The notes: generated by a model not told the origin, from the letters alone. Positions 47,487-55,618 are shown, counted from the first letter of the stretch. The stretch is 64,000 nt of DNA from an uncultured Mycoplasmatota bacterium (GCA_947305065.1 CAMZCT010000001.1:62001-126000); one strand, 5' to 3'. Translations and numbers: made by a program.

Positions 47487-47515
47487 AAAAAAGTTAGCGT
47501 GTCAAGGCTAACTTT
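47487..47515 (-). terminator. Terminator of the candidate ncRNA
   Basis: AAGTTAGC (47491-47498) pairs with GCTAACTT (47508-47515); six T follow on the minus strand. Confidence 0.8.
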
Positions 47516-47912
47516 GTCTTGAAAGTAGTAAACCATTAAAGGCCGGCCAGGTTTACTACACACACTCGAGGTGACAACTCTACTAATCCACTTTAAATAA
47601 TCAAGAAATAAATAGGCTGGATTATTAGTTAAATGTATGCTCGCCACTAAACAAGTAATTACAATGCTATAGCTTAATTAAACAATAAAATCGTTTAAAT
47701 AGTAATTTGTTTAGCAGATAAGCTTTTAAGCATATCATAACTAAGTGTGTACCATTTAAATTTGTAAGATAGTAAACTATCTTACAGTTTAGTAAAAGTA
47801 TTTTTATTATACTTTTACTAAATACATATTAATAAGACAAGTCTTACTAATATGGATATTATAACGACTAAGTTATAATATCTCGTAATAAAATAATAAT
47901 TATTTTATTACT
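47487..47912 (-). ncRNA. Candidate structured non-coding RNA, about 425 nt, with five tandem hairpins
   Basis: No reading frame explains this interval. It has a promoter (47919-47947) and a terminator (47487-47515). Starting at the predicted 5' end, five hairpins follow one another: 12-bp stem at 47885-47911, 11-bp at 47855-47882, 14-bp with one G-U at 47825-47854, 13-bp at 47788-47822, 10-bp at 47764-47785. The G-U pair is paired only in the minus-strand RNA, which supports that strand. The middle (47560-47763) has long-range pairings (CTAAACAA with TTGTTTAG; ACACACT with AGTGTGT). Near the 3' end a 10-bp stem (47525-47534 with 47550-47559) carries a loop with GGCCGGCC. I cannot match it to tmRNA, RNase P, 6S or SRP RNA. 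Confidence 0.7.
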
Positions 47913-47918
47913 GAATTT

Positions 47919-47947
47919 ATGATAATATATTTTTTTTGATTTGTAAA
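47919..47947 (-). promoter_or_regulatory. Promoter of the candidate ncRNA
   Basis: Minus strand TTTACA (47942-47947), 17-nt spacer, TATCAT (47919-47924). Expected transcription start near 47912, exactly at the first hairpin. Confidence 0.7.
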
Positions 47948-48015
47948 TACCTTTTTTAAAGTTTTTTACACTTTTCTATTTTTTATAAGTTTGTAACATT
48001 TTCCTTTTTTATAAA

Positions 48016-48048
48016 AAAATAGTAACGGATTTGTTCCGTTACTATTTT
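48016..48048 (-). terminator. Terminator of the ftsK-like fragment
   Basis: A perfect 14-bp stem (48016-48029 with 48035-48048) overlaps the stop codon and is followed by T-rich sequence on the minus strand. Confidence 0.85.
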
Positions 48049-49045
48049 AATCGTTATCTTTTCTCATTACTTCTCTTGGACTAGATCCTTTTTGAGGACC
48101 GATTATTCCATTCTCTTCTAATATATCTATGAGTCTTGCTGCTCTATTATAACCTAGTCTAAATTTTCTTTGAATTATTGAGACTGATATTTTACCTGTT
48201 TCATAAGCAAATTCTACGATTTGATCATATAATGGGTCAACAAATGTATCTTTATTAACTTCTTCTTTTGGTTCTTCTGTTAATAAATTATCATTTCTAG
48301 CTTGTGATTGATCTTTAACAAAATTTACGACTCTATTTATTTCTTCATTACTAATATTATAACTAAGGGCTTTTACGATTTCTTTGTTCTTTTCCTTTAT
48401 TAAGAATTCACCAGGACCTTTTAATTTTTCGGCTCCAGCTTGACCTAGTATTATTTTAGAATCATCAATACTAGCAGTAGCAAAAGCTATGTGAGTAAGA
48501 ATACTATTCTTAATAATTCTACTTATTATTTCATTACTAGGTCTTTGCGTGCCAATAACTAAATATACTCCAGTTATTTTAGATAAATCTATTATTCTAT
48601 TAAGTATACCTTCTATTTCTTTTAGCCATGATAAATCATTAAATTCATCAATAATAATCATAATTCTAGACATTTTATTATCACTATTATTTTTATTATA
48701 TTCATCAATATTTTTATAGTTATTTTCAATAATAGTATTGTTTCTATCATTAACAAGATTTAATGCTCTTTCTAATATTGTTAATGCTCTTTTAGGATCA
48801 TTAATGACGGGAAATAATAAATGAGCTATACCATTATAATTATTAAATTCTAATTTCTTAGTATCTATTAATAGTAGTTGAAAATCATTGTAATGATATT
48901 TTAATAATATATTAATTATTATGTTATTTAATAATACTGATTTACCTGAACCACTATATCCCCCAATAAGAACACTAGGATTATTATTTAGATCTAAATA
49001 ATAAGGATTACCAAATTCATCTTTACCTAAACATAGTTTATATTT
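48047..49045 (-). pseudogene. ftsK: 3' fragment of an FtsK/SpoIIIE-like DNA translocase gene
   Basis: The open frame continues 124 codons upstream of the first ATG, to an in-frame TAG at 49046-49048, with no start codon or SD at its head. The 332 codons encode the C-terminal half of FtsK: LGKDEFGNPYYLDL, Walker A IGGYSGSGKSVLL, Walker B IMIIIDEFNDL, AQQ/GTQRPSNEII-type motor motifs, and the winged-helix gamma domain (IIQRKFRLGYNRAARLID...GIIGPQKGSSPREV). The usual N-terminal part, which would read into KYKLCLGKD, is missing exactly where the recombinase module begins. Element insertion is the likely cause. A 208-aa product from ATG 48673 would lack the P-loop. Confidence 0.8.
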
Positions 49046-49208
49046 CTATACTAGGTATGAAAGATTAGTAGTACCGTTTTAAATACTGCGTATAATAGAT
49101 TAGTTTTTTCATTCAGTTTTAAGTTTAGCTAGGTTGGTTGAGTAGATGAGTTTTTTCACCATGTTTTTTGACCATTTTTGGAGGTCTTTTTTTATGTATT
49201 TAACACTA

Positions 49209-49236
49209 AAAAAGATAGAAATTATTAATTCTATCT
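49209..49236 (-). terminator. Terminator after the recombinase operon
   Basis: AGATAGAA (49213-49220) with TTCTATCT (49229-49236), then T-rich sequence on the minus strand, overlapping the recombinase stop codon. Confidence 0.65.
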
Positions 49237-51015
49237 CTCAATTTCTACCCTTACTCTTACCTTAGTAATGAGTTTTTTAATTCTTCTACCCTCTTCAGTA
49301 TCAAATACGAAGAAGTGTTGATGACTTATAAAGTCTATAATTGGAATTAAAGCTAGATTATCTTTTCTTAAATCACTATTTTCTACTATAAAGTCATCTG
49401 TTAGATCATATCTTGTTTTGTAATTGTATTTACTTTTACATATAAACCTTATTATATAGCTTTCATTTTCTCCATTTTCATTAATTGAACCGATGATGCC
49501 ATAATCAACTAATGCTTCAAATAGTTCATCATCAAATTCAAGTGGACCATTTTTCGCATCTACTGCAACTAATTGTTCTTTAATCTTCTTTATGCCATTT
49601 TCAATTTTATCTTCTGAACTAATTACTGTTTCTACACTTCGTAGATTAACTTTTAATTTGTCTATCTTGTTTTGTAATTGTTCTTGTTTCTTATTAAATA
49701 ACTCTGGTGTTACGTTTCCCGCTACATATAAATCAATTAACTTTGACATTTGATTTTCAGCTTGTTCTATTTTTTCTTGAATCTTATCTTTCATTTCAAA
49801 TGGTTCCGAAGTTCTTTGAGCTTCTGCTACATTCTTCATAAAAGTATCAAGAGCAGATCCTTCATCTTGTGTTAGCAAGTAATAAGCTTCCATGAAACAC
49901 TTTTTAATAGTTTCATCATGCATCAGTTTACTATACTTACAATACATTCTTCCTTTACCAGCAACTGAATTACAATCCCATGCCTGATTTCTTTTATATA
50001 ATGATTTCTTTATATAGGTATTACCACATAGACCACATCTAAATTTACCACTAAAAGTAAACTTCTTAACTATCTTTGTTCCTGGTGCTTTACCTCCAGA
50101 TCTTGTTTTGATTATTTCTTGTACTTTATCAAATGTTTCTTTATCAATAATAGGTTCATGATGATCTTTGAAATGATACATATCCTCTTCTCCTTGATTT
50201 CGAATCTTCTTATGAGTGATTGAATCAAGAGTATATGATTTTCCAAGAATTACATCTCCTATATATTTCTCATTTTTGAGAATCCATAATATAGTATTCT
50301 CACACCAATGATTTTTACCAGTTGGAGATGGAACTTTCATATTAGTTAACATCTTATTAATTGTTGCAGCTCCATAACCTTCAAGATATGAATTAAAAAT
50401 AAATCTTACTGTTTCAGCTTCCTTTTCATTTATTTCATATATTCCTTTTTTAATATTGCAAATATATCCGTAACATCCTCCGTTACCTATAAGCTCCCCT
50501 CTCTTCATTTTCATCTTCAGTCCTAACTTAACATGAGAACCAATTGTTTCAGATTCTTGTTGAGCTACTGAAGATAAAACTGTAAGAAGAAGTTCGCCTG
50601 ACATGTCTAAAGTGTTTATGTTCTCCTCTTCGAAAAGAATCGCAACATTTGAATCTTTTAGAGTTCGAACGTATTTCAAAGTATCGAGAGTATTTCTAGC
50701 AAACCTTGATATTGATTTTGTAAGTATTAAATCAATTCCACCTTCTTTGGCATCTTTGATCATTCTTAAGAAATTATCTCTCTTAAATGCTTGAGTTCCG
50801 CTTATGCCCTCGTCAGCATATACCTCGACGAAGCTCCAATTTGGATTTGATAGTATCTTATCCATATAATATTTTTGTTGTGAGTAGAAGCTTGTTGATT
50901 GTTCATCTGAGTCTGTACTAACTCTTGCATATGCAGCTACTCTTAATTTCTTTTCTAGTATATTCCCTCTAGACATAATTGTGTTATTAGTTTTTTCAAT
51001 TACTTTTACTTCCAT
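49231..51015 (-). CDS. Large serine recombinase 1
   Basis: The 594-residue site-specific recombinase has resolvase catalytic domain LRVAAYARVSTDSDEQ with nucleophile Ser33, the GISGTQAFKRDNF and SRFARNTLDTLKYVR motifs, and a Recombinase domain (about 170-280). A zinc ribbon follows (CGLCGNTY ... WDCNSV ... MYCKYS, about 325-365), then a coiled coil (about 410-470) and a C-terminal part. The length is typical for integrases of conjugative and integrative elements. It lies 3 bp after recombinase 2. The coiled coil suggests it can direct integration versus excision. Confidence 0.93.
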   Translation of the reverse strand: MEVKVIEKTNNTIMSRGNILEKKLRVAAYARVSTDSDEQSTSFYSQQKYYMDKILSNPNWSFVEVYADEGISGTQAFKRDNFLRMIKDAKEGGIDLILTKSISRFARNTLDTLKYVRTLKDSNVAILFEEENINTLDMSGELLLTVLSSVAQQESETIGSHVKLGLKMKMKRGELIGNGGCYGYICNIKKGIYEINEKEAETVRFIFNSYLEGYGAATINKMLTNMKVPSPTGKNHWCENTILWILKNEKYIGDVILGKSYTLDSITHKKIRNQGEEDMYHFKDHHEPIIDKETFDKVQEIIKTRSGGKAPGTKIVKKFTFSGKFRCGLCGNTYIKKSLYKRNQAWDCNSVAGKGRMYCKYSKLMHDETIKKCFMEAYYLLTQDEGSALDTFMKNVAEAQRTSEPFEMKDKIQEKIEQAENQMSKLIDLYVAGNVTPELFNKKQEQLQNKIDKLKVNLRSVETVISSEDKIENGIKKIKEQLVAVDAKNGPLEFDDELFEALVDYGIIGSINENGENESYIIRFICKSKYNYKTRYDLTDDFIVENSDLRKDNLALIPIIDFISHQHFFVFDTEEGRRIKKLITKVRVRVEIER

Positions 51016-51018
51016 TTA

Positions 51019-52611
51019 TCACACCTCTATATCTTTCTTATCTATTACTATTTTTACTTTTATGTAATTATTTCTTTTTCTATAACTAAATGTTGAATGA
51101 AACTTCCAAAGTTCAATATAATTTTCATTTTTGCAGATTTCAGTTAAGTCTTTTTTAGCACTAAATTTAGATGCATTGTATTCATTAACTTTTAGAACAA
51201 TTCGACAATTTAATTTATTTCTATAATTATGTTTTAATGTTTCTCCAAATTGAATATATTTAACGAGTTTATCTACCAGTTCTTTACTAGGTTCATATGC
51301 TGGAAATGAGTCAATACTTAATAATCGATTTTTGAGGGCACTAAGTATCTTATTAATACTTTCAGTTTTTATCTCATCAGTTTCAATCTCATTTTGTTTA
51401 TTACCATACCTATAATTTGTGTCATCAATCAAATTATTAAATTCATATTTGTTCACTTTATTATTGAGCATTTGATCTAAATAATATAAGCTCTCATTGC
51501 TATAATTTGTATTTATTCTTCTAATTGCTCGATTATTATCTTTCTTAGCATATTTAAATATTTGATCATAGTTAGATAACAATTCATTTTGAAATTCTAA
51601 CAATATACGATTAACAACATCTTCTTTTATATTAATGCTATATTTACATCCGCCGTCTCTACAAACACGATTCACATAAAACCTAACACCAGAATCAAAT
51701 CCATATGATCTACCACAAAAACCACATCTAACAATTCCTGAAAAAATATCTACACCTTCTTTTAATCTTCTTTGTGAGTAATTGAAATTCATTTTTTCAA
51801 TTGTTTTATTAAATGTTTCATCAGATATTATTCTTAATTCTTCATGTTCATAAATATAATCACCAAATTTAATTAATCCTGTGTATTTTTCTGTTCTTAA
51901 AATTATATATACATATGCTTCAGTCCATTTCTTATTGTATGGGGATTTGATGCATTCATCATTTAATAAATCTGCTATTCTTCTTACTTTTGTTCCATTA
52001 AGATATAACTCAAATATCCTTTTTACAATATTTGCTTCTTTTTCATTTATTCTTATCTTTCCGTATTTAAATAAATAACCATAAGTTGCCAAATGTTTTC
52101 TTGTTTTTCCTCTTGAGAAAACCATTTTATTTCCAAGTTTAGTTCTATTTGAATAATTATTAGATTCTTGCTCTGCTACTGAAGATAATATTGTGAGCAA
52201 AAGTTCACTTTGCATTCCAAGAGTATATATATTCTCTTCTTCAAATATTACTCCTACATTGTGTTCTTTGAGCAATCTAACATATTCAATTGAATCTATC
52301 GTATTTCTAGCAAACCTTGAAATCGATTTAGTAAGTATTAAATCAATTTTTCCATCAAGTGCATCTCTTATCATATTATTGAATCCAGTTCTGTTTTTAA
52401 CACTTCTTGCACTAATTCCATAATCTTCATAAATTCTAACCAATTTCCAGTTTGAATTGCGATATATTTTAGAATAGTAGTATTTTCTTTGTGATTCAAA
52501 GCTACTTATTTGAGCTTCAAGATCTGTACTTACTCTTACATAAGCAGCAACTCTTAATTTAAGGCTTTTATAATTCTTTCTATAATTGCCTTTAACAACT
52601 TCAACTTTCAT
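51019..52611 (-). CDS. Large serine recombinase 2
   Basis: The 530-residue protein has catalytic domain LRVAAYVRVSTDLEAQ with Ser28, GISARSVKNRTGFNNM, SRFARNTIDSIEYVR and a Recombinase domain. Its zinc ribbon is divergent (CGFCGRSYGF ... VCRDGGCKYS), and the C-terminus is basic and Asn/Tyr-rich. Its start overlaps the end of recombinase 3 by 11 bp. It has diverged more than recombinases 1 and 3 in the motif after the catalytic domain (LGNKMVFSRGKTRKHLATYGY instead of GLRMKMERGE-type), so it may play a non-catalytic or accessory part. SD in the overlapping coding sequence is weak. Confidence 0.9.
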   Translation of the reverse strand: MKVEVVKGNYRKNYKSLKLRVAAYVRVSTDLEAQISSFESQRKYYYSKIYRNSNWKLVRIYEDYGISARSVKNRTGFNNMIRDALDGKIDLILTKSISRFARNTIDSIEYVRLLKEHNVGVIFEEENIYTLGMQSELLLTILSSVAEQESNNYSNRTKLGNKMVFSRGKTRKHLATYGYLFKYGKIRINEKEANIVKRIFELYLNGTKVRRIADLLNDECIKSPYNKKWTEAYVYIILRTEKYTGLIKFGDYIYEHEELRIISDETFNKTIEKMNFNYSQRRLKEGVDIFSGIVRCGFCGRSYGFDSGVRFYVNRVCRDGGCKYSINIKEDVVNRILLEFQNELLSNYDQIFKYAKKDNNRAIRRINTNYSNESLYYLDQMLNNKVNKYEFNNLIDDTNYRYGNKQNEIETDEIKTESINKILSALKNRLLSIDSFPAYEPSKELVDKLVKYIQFGETLKHNYRNKLNCRIVLKVNEYNASKFSAKKDLTEICKNENYIELWKFHSTFSYRKRNNYIKVKIVIDKKDIEV

Positions 52612-54121
52612 TTTGATTTCCTATCTCAATTTGAATAGTAACAGGAACTTTAGTAACAATTACTTCTCTTTTGTTTTTACCATTCAAATCTTGTTCATAA
52701 TATCTAAATGGAGTTGAATAATTAAACGATAATATTTCTTTAAATTTTTTCTTTTCAAAATATTCCAAAGGTTTACTGGTAATATCTTCTCTCCTATGTG
52801 TCCTTTTTAATACAATGTATAACTCAAATGGACTTTTTGTACTCCCAACAATAACATAATCAATTATTGAATTAAAAACTTTATCACTAAATTTGTCATT
52901 TACTTCATCAGACAATTCAATAAATTTTTCGCTTGTATATTTAATTAATTTATCATTATTTCTCATACAATACTTTTTTAGTAATTTAATAGAATGCGCA
53001 AATATATTTTTTAGTACTTCTTCTTTTTGCATTCTACTTTTTGGACAATTTTCTTTTCCCTCATCAATAACTGTTCTACAATTATAAACTTTATGATTGT
53101 ATCCATTAGAGCGATGTAAAGAGTTGCCACAGTAAGCACACTTTAATCTTCCAGAAAGTGTATATCTAGTAATAAAACTATTAACCAGTTTTTCATCAGT
53201 ATTGTATAATTTGTTGTATTCCTCAAATTTATTTAGAACTTTATCATACAAATCTCTATCAATAATTGCTTCATGATGATCTTTAATATAATATTTATTT
53301 TTACCACCACGATTTTTTATTTGTTTTCCAACAGTAGCTGGTACTGTATAGTATTTACCCATAAGTAAATCTCCAGCATATTTTTCGTTTCTAAGCATTT
53401 TAGAAATTGCATTGTGATGCCATTTCATATTACCTTTGCAAGTTGGTATTTTCATTTCAGTAAGTCTCTTTGCTATATGTCTAATTGGAACTCCTTCTAC
53501 ATACCAATTAAAAATCATTTTGACTACTTTAGCTTGTTCCTTATTAACATATAATTGTTTTGTTTTGGGATCATAATCATATCCATAGCAACCGCAAAAA
53601 CCAACTATTTCTCCTCTTTCCATTTTCATTCTTAAACCTAGTTGAACATGTTCAGATAGATTAAGTGATTCTTGCTGAGCTATTGAAGATAATATTGTAA
53701 GTAATAATTCTCCTGCCATATTCTTTGTGTTGATATTTTCTTCTTCAAATAAAACAGCGACATCATAATCTCTGAGAAGTCTGACGTATTTCAAAGTATC
53801 GAGAGTATTTCTAGCAAATCTAGAAATCGATTTAGTTAACAATAAATCAAATTTACCATTAACTGCATCCTCTACCATCTCATTGAATCCTTTTCTATGT
53901 TGTGTATTAGTTCCAGATATTCCCTCATCAGAATAAATTCTCACAAAATCCCAATCAGGATTAGCAATAATCTTTTCGTGAAAATATTTCACTTGAGATT
54001 CAAAACTATCTAGTTGATCATCGTGTTTGCTGCTTACTCTTACATAAGCAGCAACACGTAACTTATTATTTGAAGATTTATCTTCTTTTATTTGTCTTTT
54101 TTCAATTATTTCTAATTTCAT
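52601..54121 (-). CDS. Large serine recombinase 3 (first gene of the trio)
   Basis: The 506-residue protein begins MKLEIIEKRQIKEDK. Catalytic motif VRVSSKHDDQLDSF (Ser30), GISGTNTQHRKGF, SRFARNTLDTLKYVR, a Recombinase domain and zinc ribbon CAYCGNSLHR ... VYNCRT ... NCPKS are all present. ATG 54121 is chosen because AAAGGAG lies 7 nt upstream; an in-frame TTG at 54157 would read back through that SD. The SD is inside an 11-bp inverted repeat (54125-54135 with 54158-54168), so initiation is probably gated. Confidence 0.92.
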   Translation of the reverse strand: MKLEIIEKRQIKEDKSSNNKLRVAAYVRVSSKHDDQLDSFESQVKYFHEKIIANPDWDFVRIYSDEGISGTNTQHRKGFNEMVEDAVNGKFDLLLTKSISRFARNTLDTLKYVRLLRDYDVAVLFEEENINTKNMAGELLLTILSSIAQQESLNLSEHVQLGLRMKMERGEIVGFCGCYGYDYDPKTKQLYVNKEQAKVVKMIFNWYVEGVPIRHIAKRLTEMKIPTCKGNMKWHHNAISKMLRNEKYAGDLLMGKYYTVPATVGKQIKNRGGKNKYYIKDHHEAIIDRDLYDKVLNKFEEYNKLYNTDEKLVNSFITRYTLSGRLKCAYCGNSLHRSNGYNHKVYNCRTVIDEGKENCPKSRMQKEEVLKNIFAHSIKLLKKYCMRNNDKLIKYTSEKFIELSDEVNDKFSDKVFNSIIDYVIVGSTKSPFELYIVLKRTHRREDITSKPLEYFEKKKFKEILSFNYSTPFRYYEQDLNGKNKREVIVTKVPVTIQIEIGNQNES

Positions 54122-54124
54122 ATA

Positions 54125-54168
54125 AAAACTCCTTTCAAGACAAACAAAGAATATCAAAAAGGAGTTTT
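54125..54168 (-). promoter_or_regulatory. RBS-sequestering hairpin before recombinase 3
   Basis: In the minus-strand mRNA AAAACTCCTTT (54168-54158) pairs perfectly with AAAGGAGTTTT (54135-54125), the SD of recombinase 3. The stop codon of the 54-aa ORF (54167-54169) overlaps the first arm, so a ribosome finishing that ORF would open the hairpin. Confidence 0.7.
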
Positions 54169-54331
54169 AATTACCAATGTGCGATTTTTCTAGTTGCACC
54201 TTTGTGCTTTTATAAAGAGATTCATTATTCTCTTTCAGTACTTTTAAATACTTAAATAGTAATGTATATTTTAAAAAATCTTTATCTATAAGATAATCTT
54301 TACTTTTATTTAAATAAACTTTTGCAATCAT
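54167..54331 (-). CDS. 54-aa small ORF upstream of the recombinase trio
   Basis: The ORF begins MIAKVYLNKSKDYLIDKDFL and ends VQLEKSHIGN. It is basic and probably helical; no family recognised. Its ATG overlaps the TGA of a 10-codon leader (54331 region, ATGA), and its stop lies in the hairpin that hides the recombinase SD. It has no SD of its own, so translation should depend on the leader. Possible recombination directionality factor or purely a coupling ORF. Confidence 0.55.
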   Translation of the reverse strand: MIAKVYLNKSKDYLIDKDFLKYTLLFKYLKVLKENNESLYKSTKVQLEKSHIGN

Positions 54332-54362
54332 TTCTTATTTTTGAGTATTGTTATAAACATAA
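54330..54362 (-). CDS. 10-residue leader peptide ORF
   Basis: The frame MFITILKNKK starts 8 nt after AGGA and ends at TGA overlapping the next ATG. The first part lies inside a hairpin GAGTATT / AATACTC (about 54343-54367). The arrangement suggests translational attenuation of the downstream ORF. Real translation is unproven. Confidence 0.4.
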
Positions 54363-54690
54363 TACTCATCCTTTCTATTTTTAAACTTTAATTAAAAGTT
54401 ATTTTAAAATTATTTGTGTTTTTTATTTTTCCTCGAACCCTGTTACACCCAGGAAATCATCAAACGATTGATTTGCTAAATCAATTCCATGGGAATTTCA
54501 CCCTCTTGTGGTTCTCACAAAACTGCACCCATTGCTTGAGTCTGTGGCTATGCAGAAGTATCATTATTACTATTACTTGTTATCGCATATTATTTGCTAA
54601 ATAATTTTATAATCAAGCATTAATCGCAAGCGTACTTATTAAAGTGCTAGAGTAATAGGAATGTATTTGATGAATGAAAACAAGTTTTCA
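54363..54690 (-). other. Non-coding, hairpin-rich region with a decayed reading frame
   Basis: On the minus strand several short perfect hairpins follow each other between 54430 and 54530: TTGTG/CACAA, AATTCC/GGAATT, TTGATTT/AAATCAA, and TTTCCT/AGGAAA enclosing CCTG/CAGG. One frame reads ANQSFDDFLGVTGFEEK then TAA (about 54432-54485), and upstream in the same frame ATDSSNGCSFVRTTRG then TGA, which looks like a protein remnant. I see no promoter. Either a structured RNA or the relic of a deleted gene. Confidence 0.4.
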
Positions 54691-54696
54691 AAGAAC

Positions 54697-54729
54697 AAAG
54701 GTGAAAGAATAATAATATCCTTTCACCTT
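54697..54729 (-). terminator. Terminator-like hairpin after the sigma-like gene
   Basis: Stem of about 10 bp (54698-54707 with 54720-54729), arms AAGGTGAAAG / CTTTCACCTT. The following tract on the minus strand (TTTGTTCTTTG) is only moderately T-rich. Confidence 0.6.
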
Positions 54730-54757
54730 ATTCCTCACTTAAATCAAATTATTCAAC

Positions 54758-55228
54758 CTACTTATTTAAAATTTTCTTCAAATTTTTAATAGCTTGTTTA
54801 ATACTCTTACTTATCATCTGAAAAGAAGTATGTTCAATAGCTGCAATTGTCTTAAGATCTAATTCATCAAAATAATACATTTTAACTCTTCTTCTTTGAG
54901 TACTTGATAATTGATTAATTGCATTCATTAATTCATCATAAGTTGATGTTCTAATAATATAATCATCAATACCTTCTTCATTAGTTGCTGTTCTATTATA
55001 GATACTTTCTTCAGATAGTTCTTTATGTTCAATATGTCGATCAAATTCATTCAATTCTTTAAGATCATCCAATTCAAACTGATTGAAAACATCAAAAATA
55101 TTCTTTGAAACTTCAATAGTTCTGGGAATATTTTCTCCATCCTTGAATAAAATATAATATCTATTATCAATAGTTCTTATAGTATATGGATTATCTTTAT
55201 GTTTCCTTCTTTTAGGAAAGTCATCCAT
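54758..55228 (-). CDS. Sigma-70 region 4-like regulator of the element
   Basis: The 156-residue protein has N-terminal KRRKHKDNPYTIRTIDNRYYILFKDG, then ELDDLKELNEFDRHIEHKELSEE. The C-terminal helix-turn-helix of sigma region 4 type (LSSTQRRRVKMYYFDELDLKTIAAIE followed by ISKSIKQAIKNLKKIL) covers about 108-155. Proteins of this exact plan accompany serine recombinases in Bacillota elements. It lacks sigma region 2, so it cannot be a full sigma factor. SD AAAGGAG is part of a perfect 12-bp inverted repeat. Probably controls recombinase expression. Confidence 0.8.
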   Translation of the reverse strand: MDDFPKRRKHKDNPYTIRTIDNRYYILFKDGENIPRTIEVSKNIFDVFNQFELDDLKELNEFDRHIEHKELSEESIYNRTATNEEGIDDYIIRTSTYDELMNAINQLSSTQRRRVKMYYFDELDLKTIAAIEHTSFQMISKSIKQAIKNLKKILNK

Positions 55229-55235
55229 TTATTAT

Positions 55236-55265
55236 CTCCTTTCAACTTTTTTTAGTTGAAAGGAG
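55236..55265 (-). promoter_or_regulatory. RBS-sequestering hairpin before the sigma-like gene
   Basis: CTCCTTTCAACT pairs with AGTTGAAAGGAG (12 bp, 6-nt A-rich loop in the mRNA), burying the SD AAAGGAG. It is not followed by a T run on the minus strand, so it is a translation block rather than a terminator. Confidence 0.75.
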
Positions 55266-55277
55266 GTGGCCCTCTAA

Positions 55278-55306
55278 TTCGACAAAAAACTACATATTTC
55301 GACAAA
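55278..55306. repeat. Two direct repeats TTCGACAAA, 20 bp apart
   Basis: Copies at 55278-55286 and 55298-55306, two helical turns apart, just upstream of the sigma-like gene. A possible operator or recombinase-binding site. Confidence 0.45.
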
Positions 55307-55356
55307 CAAAAAACCTGGAGATGAAACTCTTGTTTTAGAGTCTCGTCTCCAGGTTT
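55307..55356 (-). terminator. Strong terminator in the gap between capsule operon and sigma-like gene
   Basis: A long imperfect stem whose outer 11 bp (55311-55321 with 55346-55356) are perfect, with T6 following on the minus strand. It ends a short transcript of unknown nature or catches read-through from the polysaccharide operon. Confidence 0.75.
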
Positions 55357-55596
55357 AAATTTATCAATATTTTTTAGCGGGTGTTCTCCCTTGGAAAATA
55401 TATCATATTTAAATCGGTAATAATACAATTTGGTGCAAACCAGTCTCATAAAGGATATTCCCCCTTATAAGAGCAGCCTTAAATTGTAAAATCATTCCCT
55501 TTTTATTCAAACATATACCACTGCTAATAACTAGTATCACTAATATATGGCTTTCTCTTGGTTGTTTATTATATTTTTTCAAGTAAATCAAATAAA
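55357..55596. other. Intergenic stretch without a supported gene
   Basis: Two overlapping short minus-strand frames (65 and 78 codons) exist, but neither has an SD and one runs through the terminator. On the minus strand an imperfect hairpin (CTCTTATAAGG with CCTTTATGAG, near 55445-55475) precedes the terminator, so a small leader-type RNA is possible. Nothing firmer is visible. Confidence 0.35.
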
Positions 55597-55618
55597 AATA
55601 GTTCATTAACGAACTATT
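55597..55618 (-). terminator. Terminator of the polysaccharide operon
   Basis: AATAGTTC (55597-55604) pairs with GAACTATT (55611-55618), at the tagD stop codon, followed by T-rich sequence on the minus strand. Confidence 0.7.

Larger units (their letters stand above)
49046..55265 (-). mobile_element. Serine-recombinase module at the end of an integrated element
   Basis: Three large serine recombinase genes in tandem, a small ORF, a structured intergenic region and a sigma-region-4 protein. The left boundary is placed where the ftsK-like frame is broken (49046-49060). The right boundary is unknown: I found no second copy of the junction or the other half of ftsK in this window, so the element may include the polysaccharide operon and continue past 64 kb. 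Confidence 0.5.

Noticed and set aside
47541..47571. GGCCGGCC and CTCGAG as cloning-site residue
   Set aside because: Both lie within continuous structured native sequence with promoter and terminator, and GGCCGGCC sits in the loop of a perfect hairpin.
47487..47912. tmRNA, RNase P RNA, 6S or SRP RNA at the structured locus
   Set aside because: I looked for their conserved ends and cores (tRNA-like T arm and CCA end, P4 GAAAGTCC, GGAAAC tetraloop context) and found none.
54416..54604. 62-codon plus-strand ORF in the recombinase intergenic region
   Set aside because: It is a by-product of the inverted repeats; no SD and composition rich in Cys/His without a motif.
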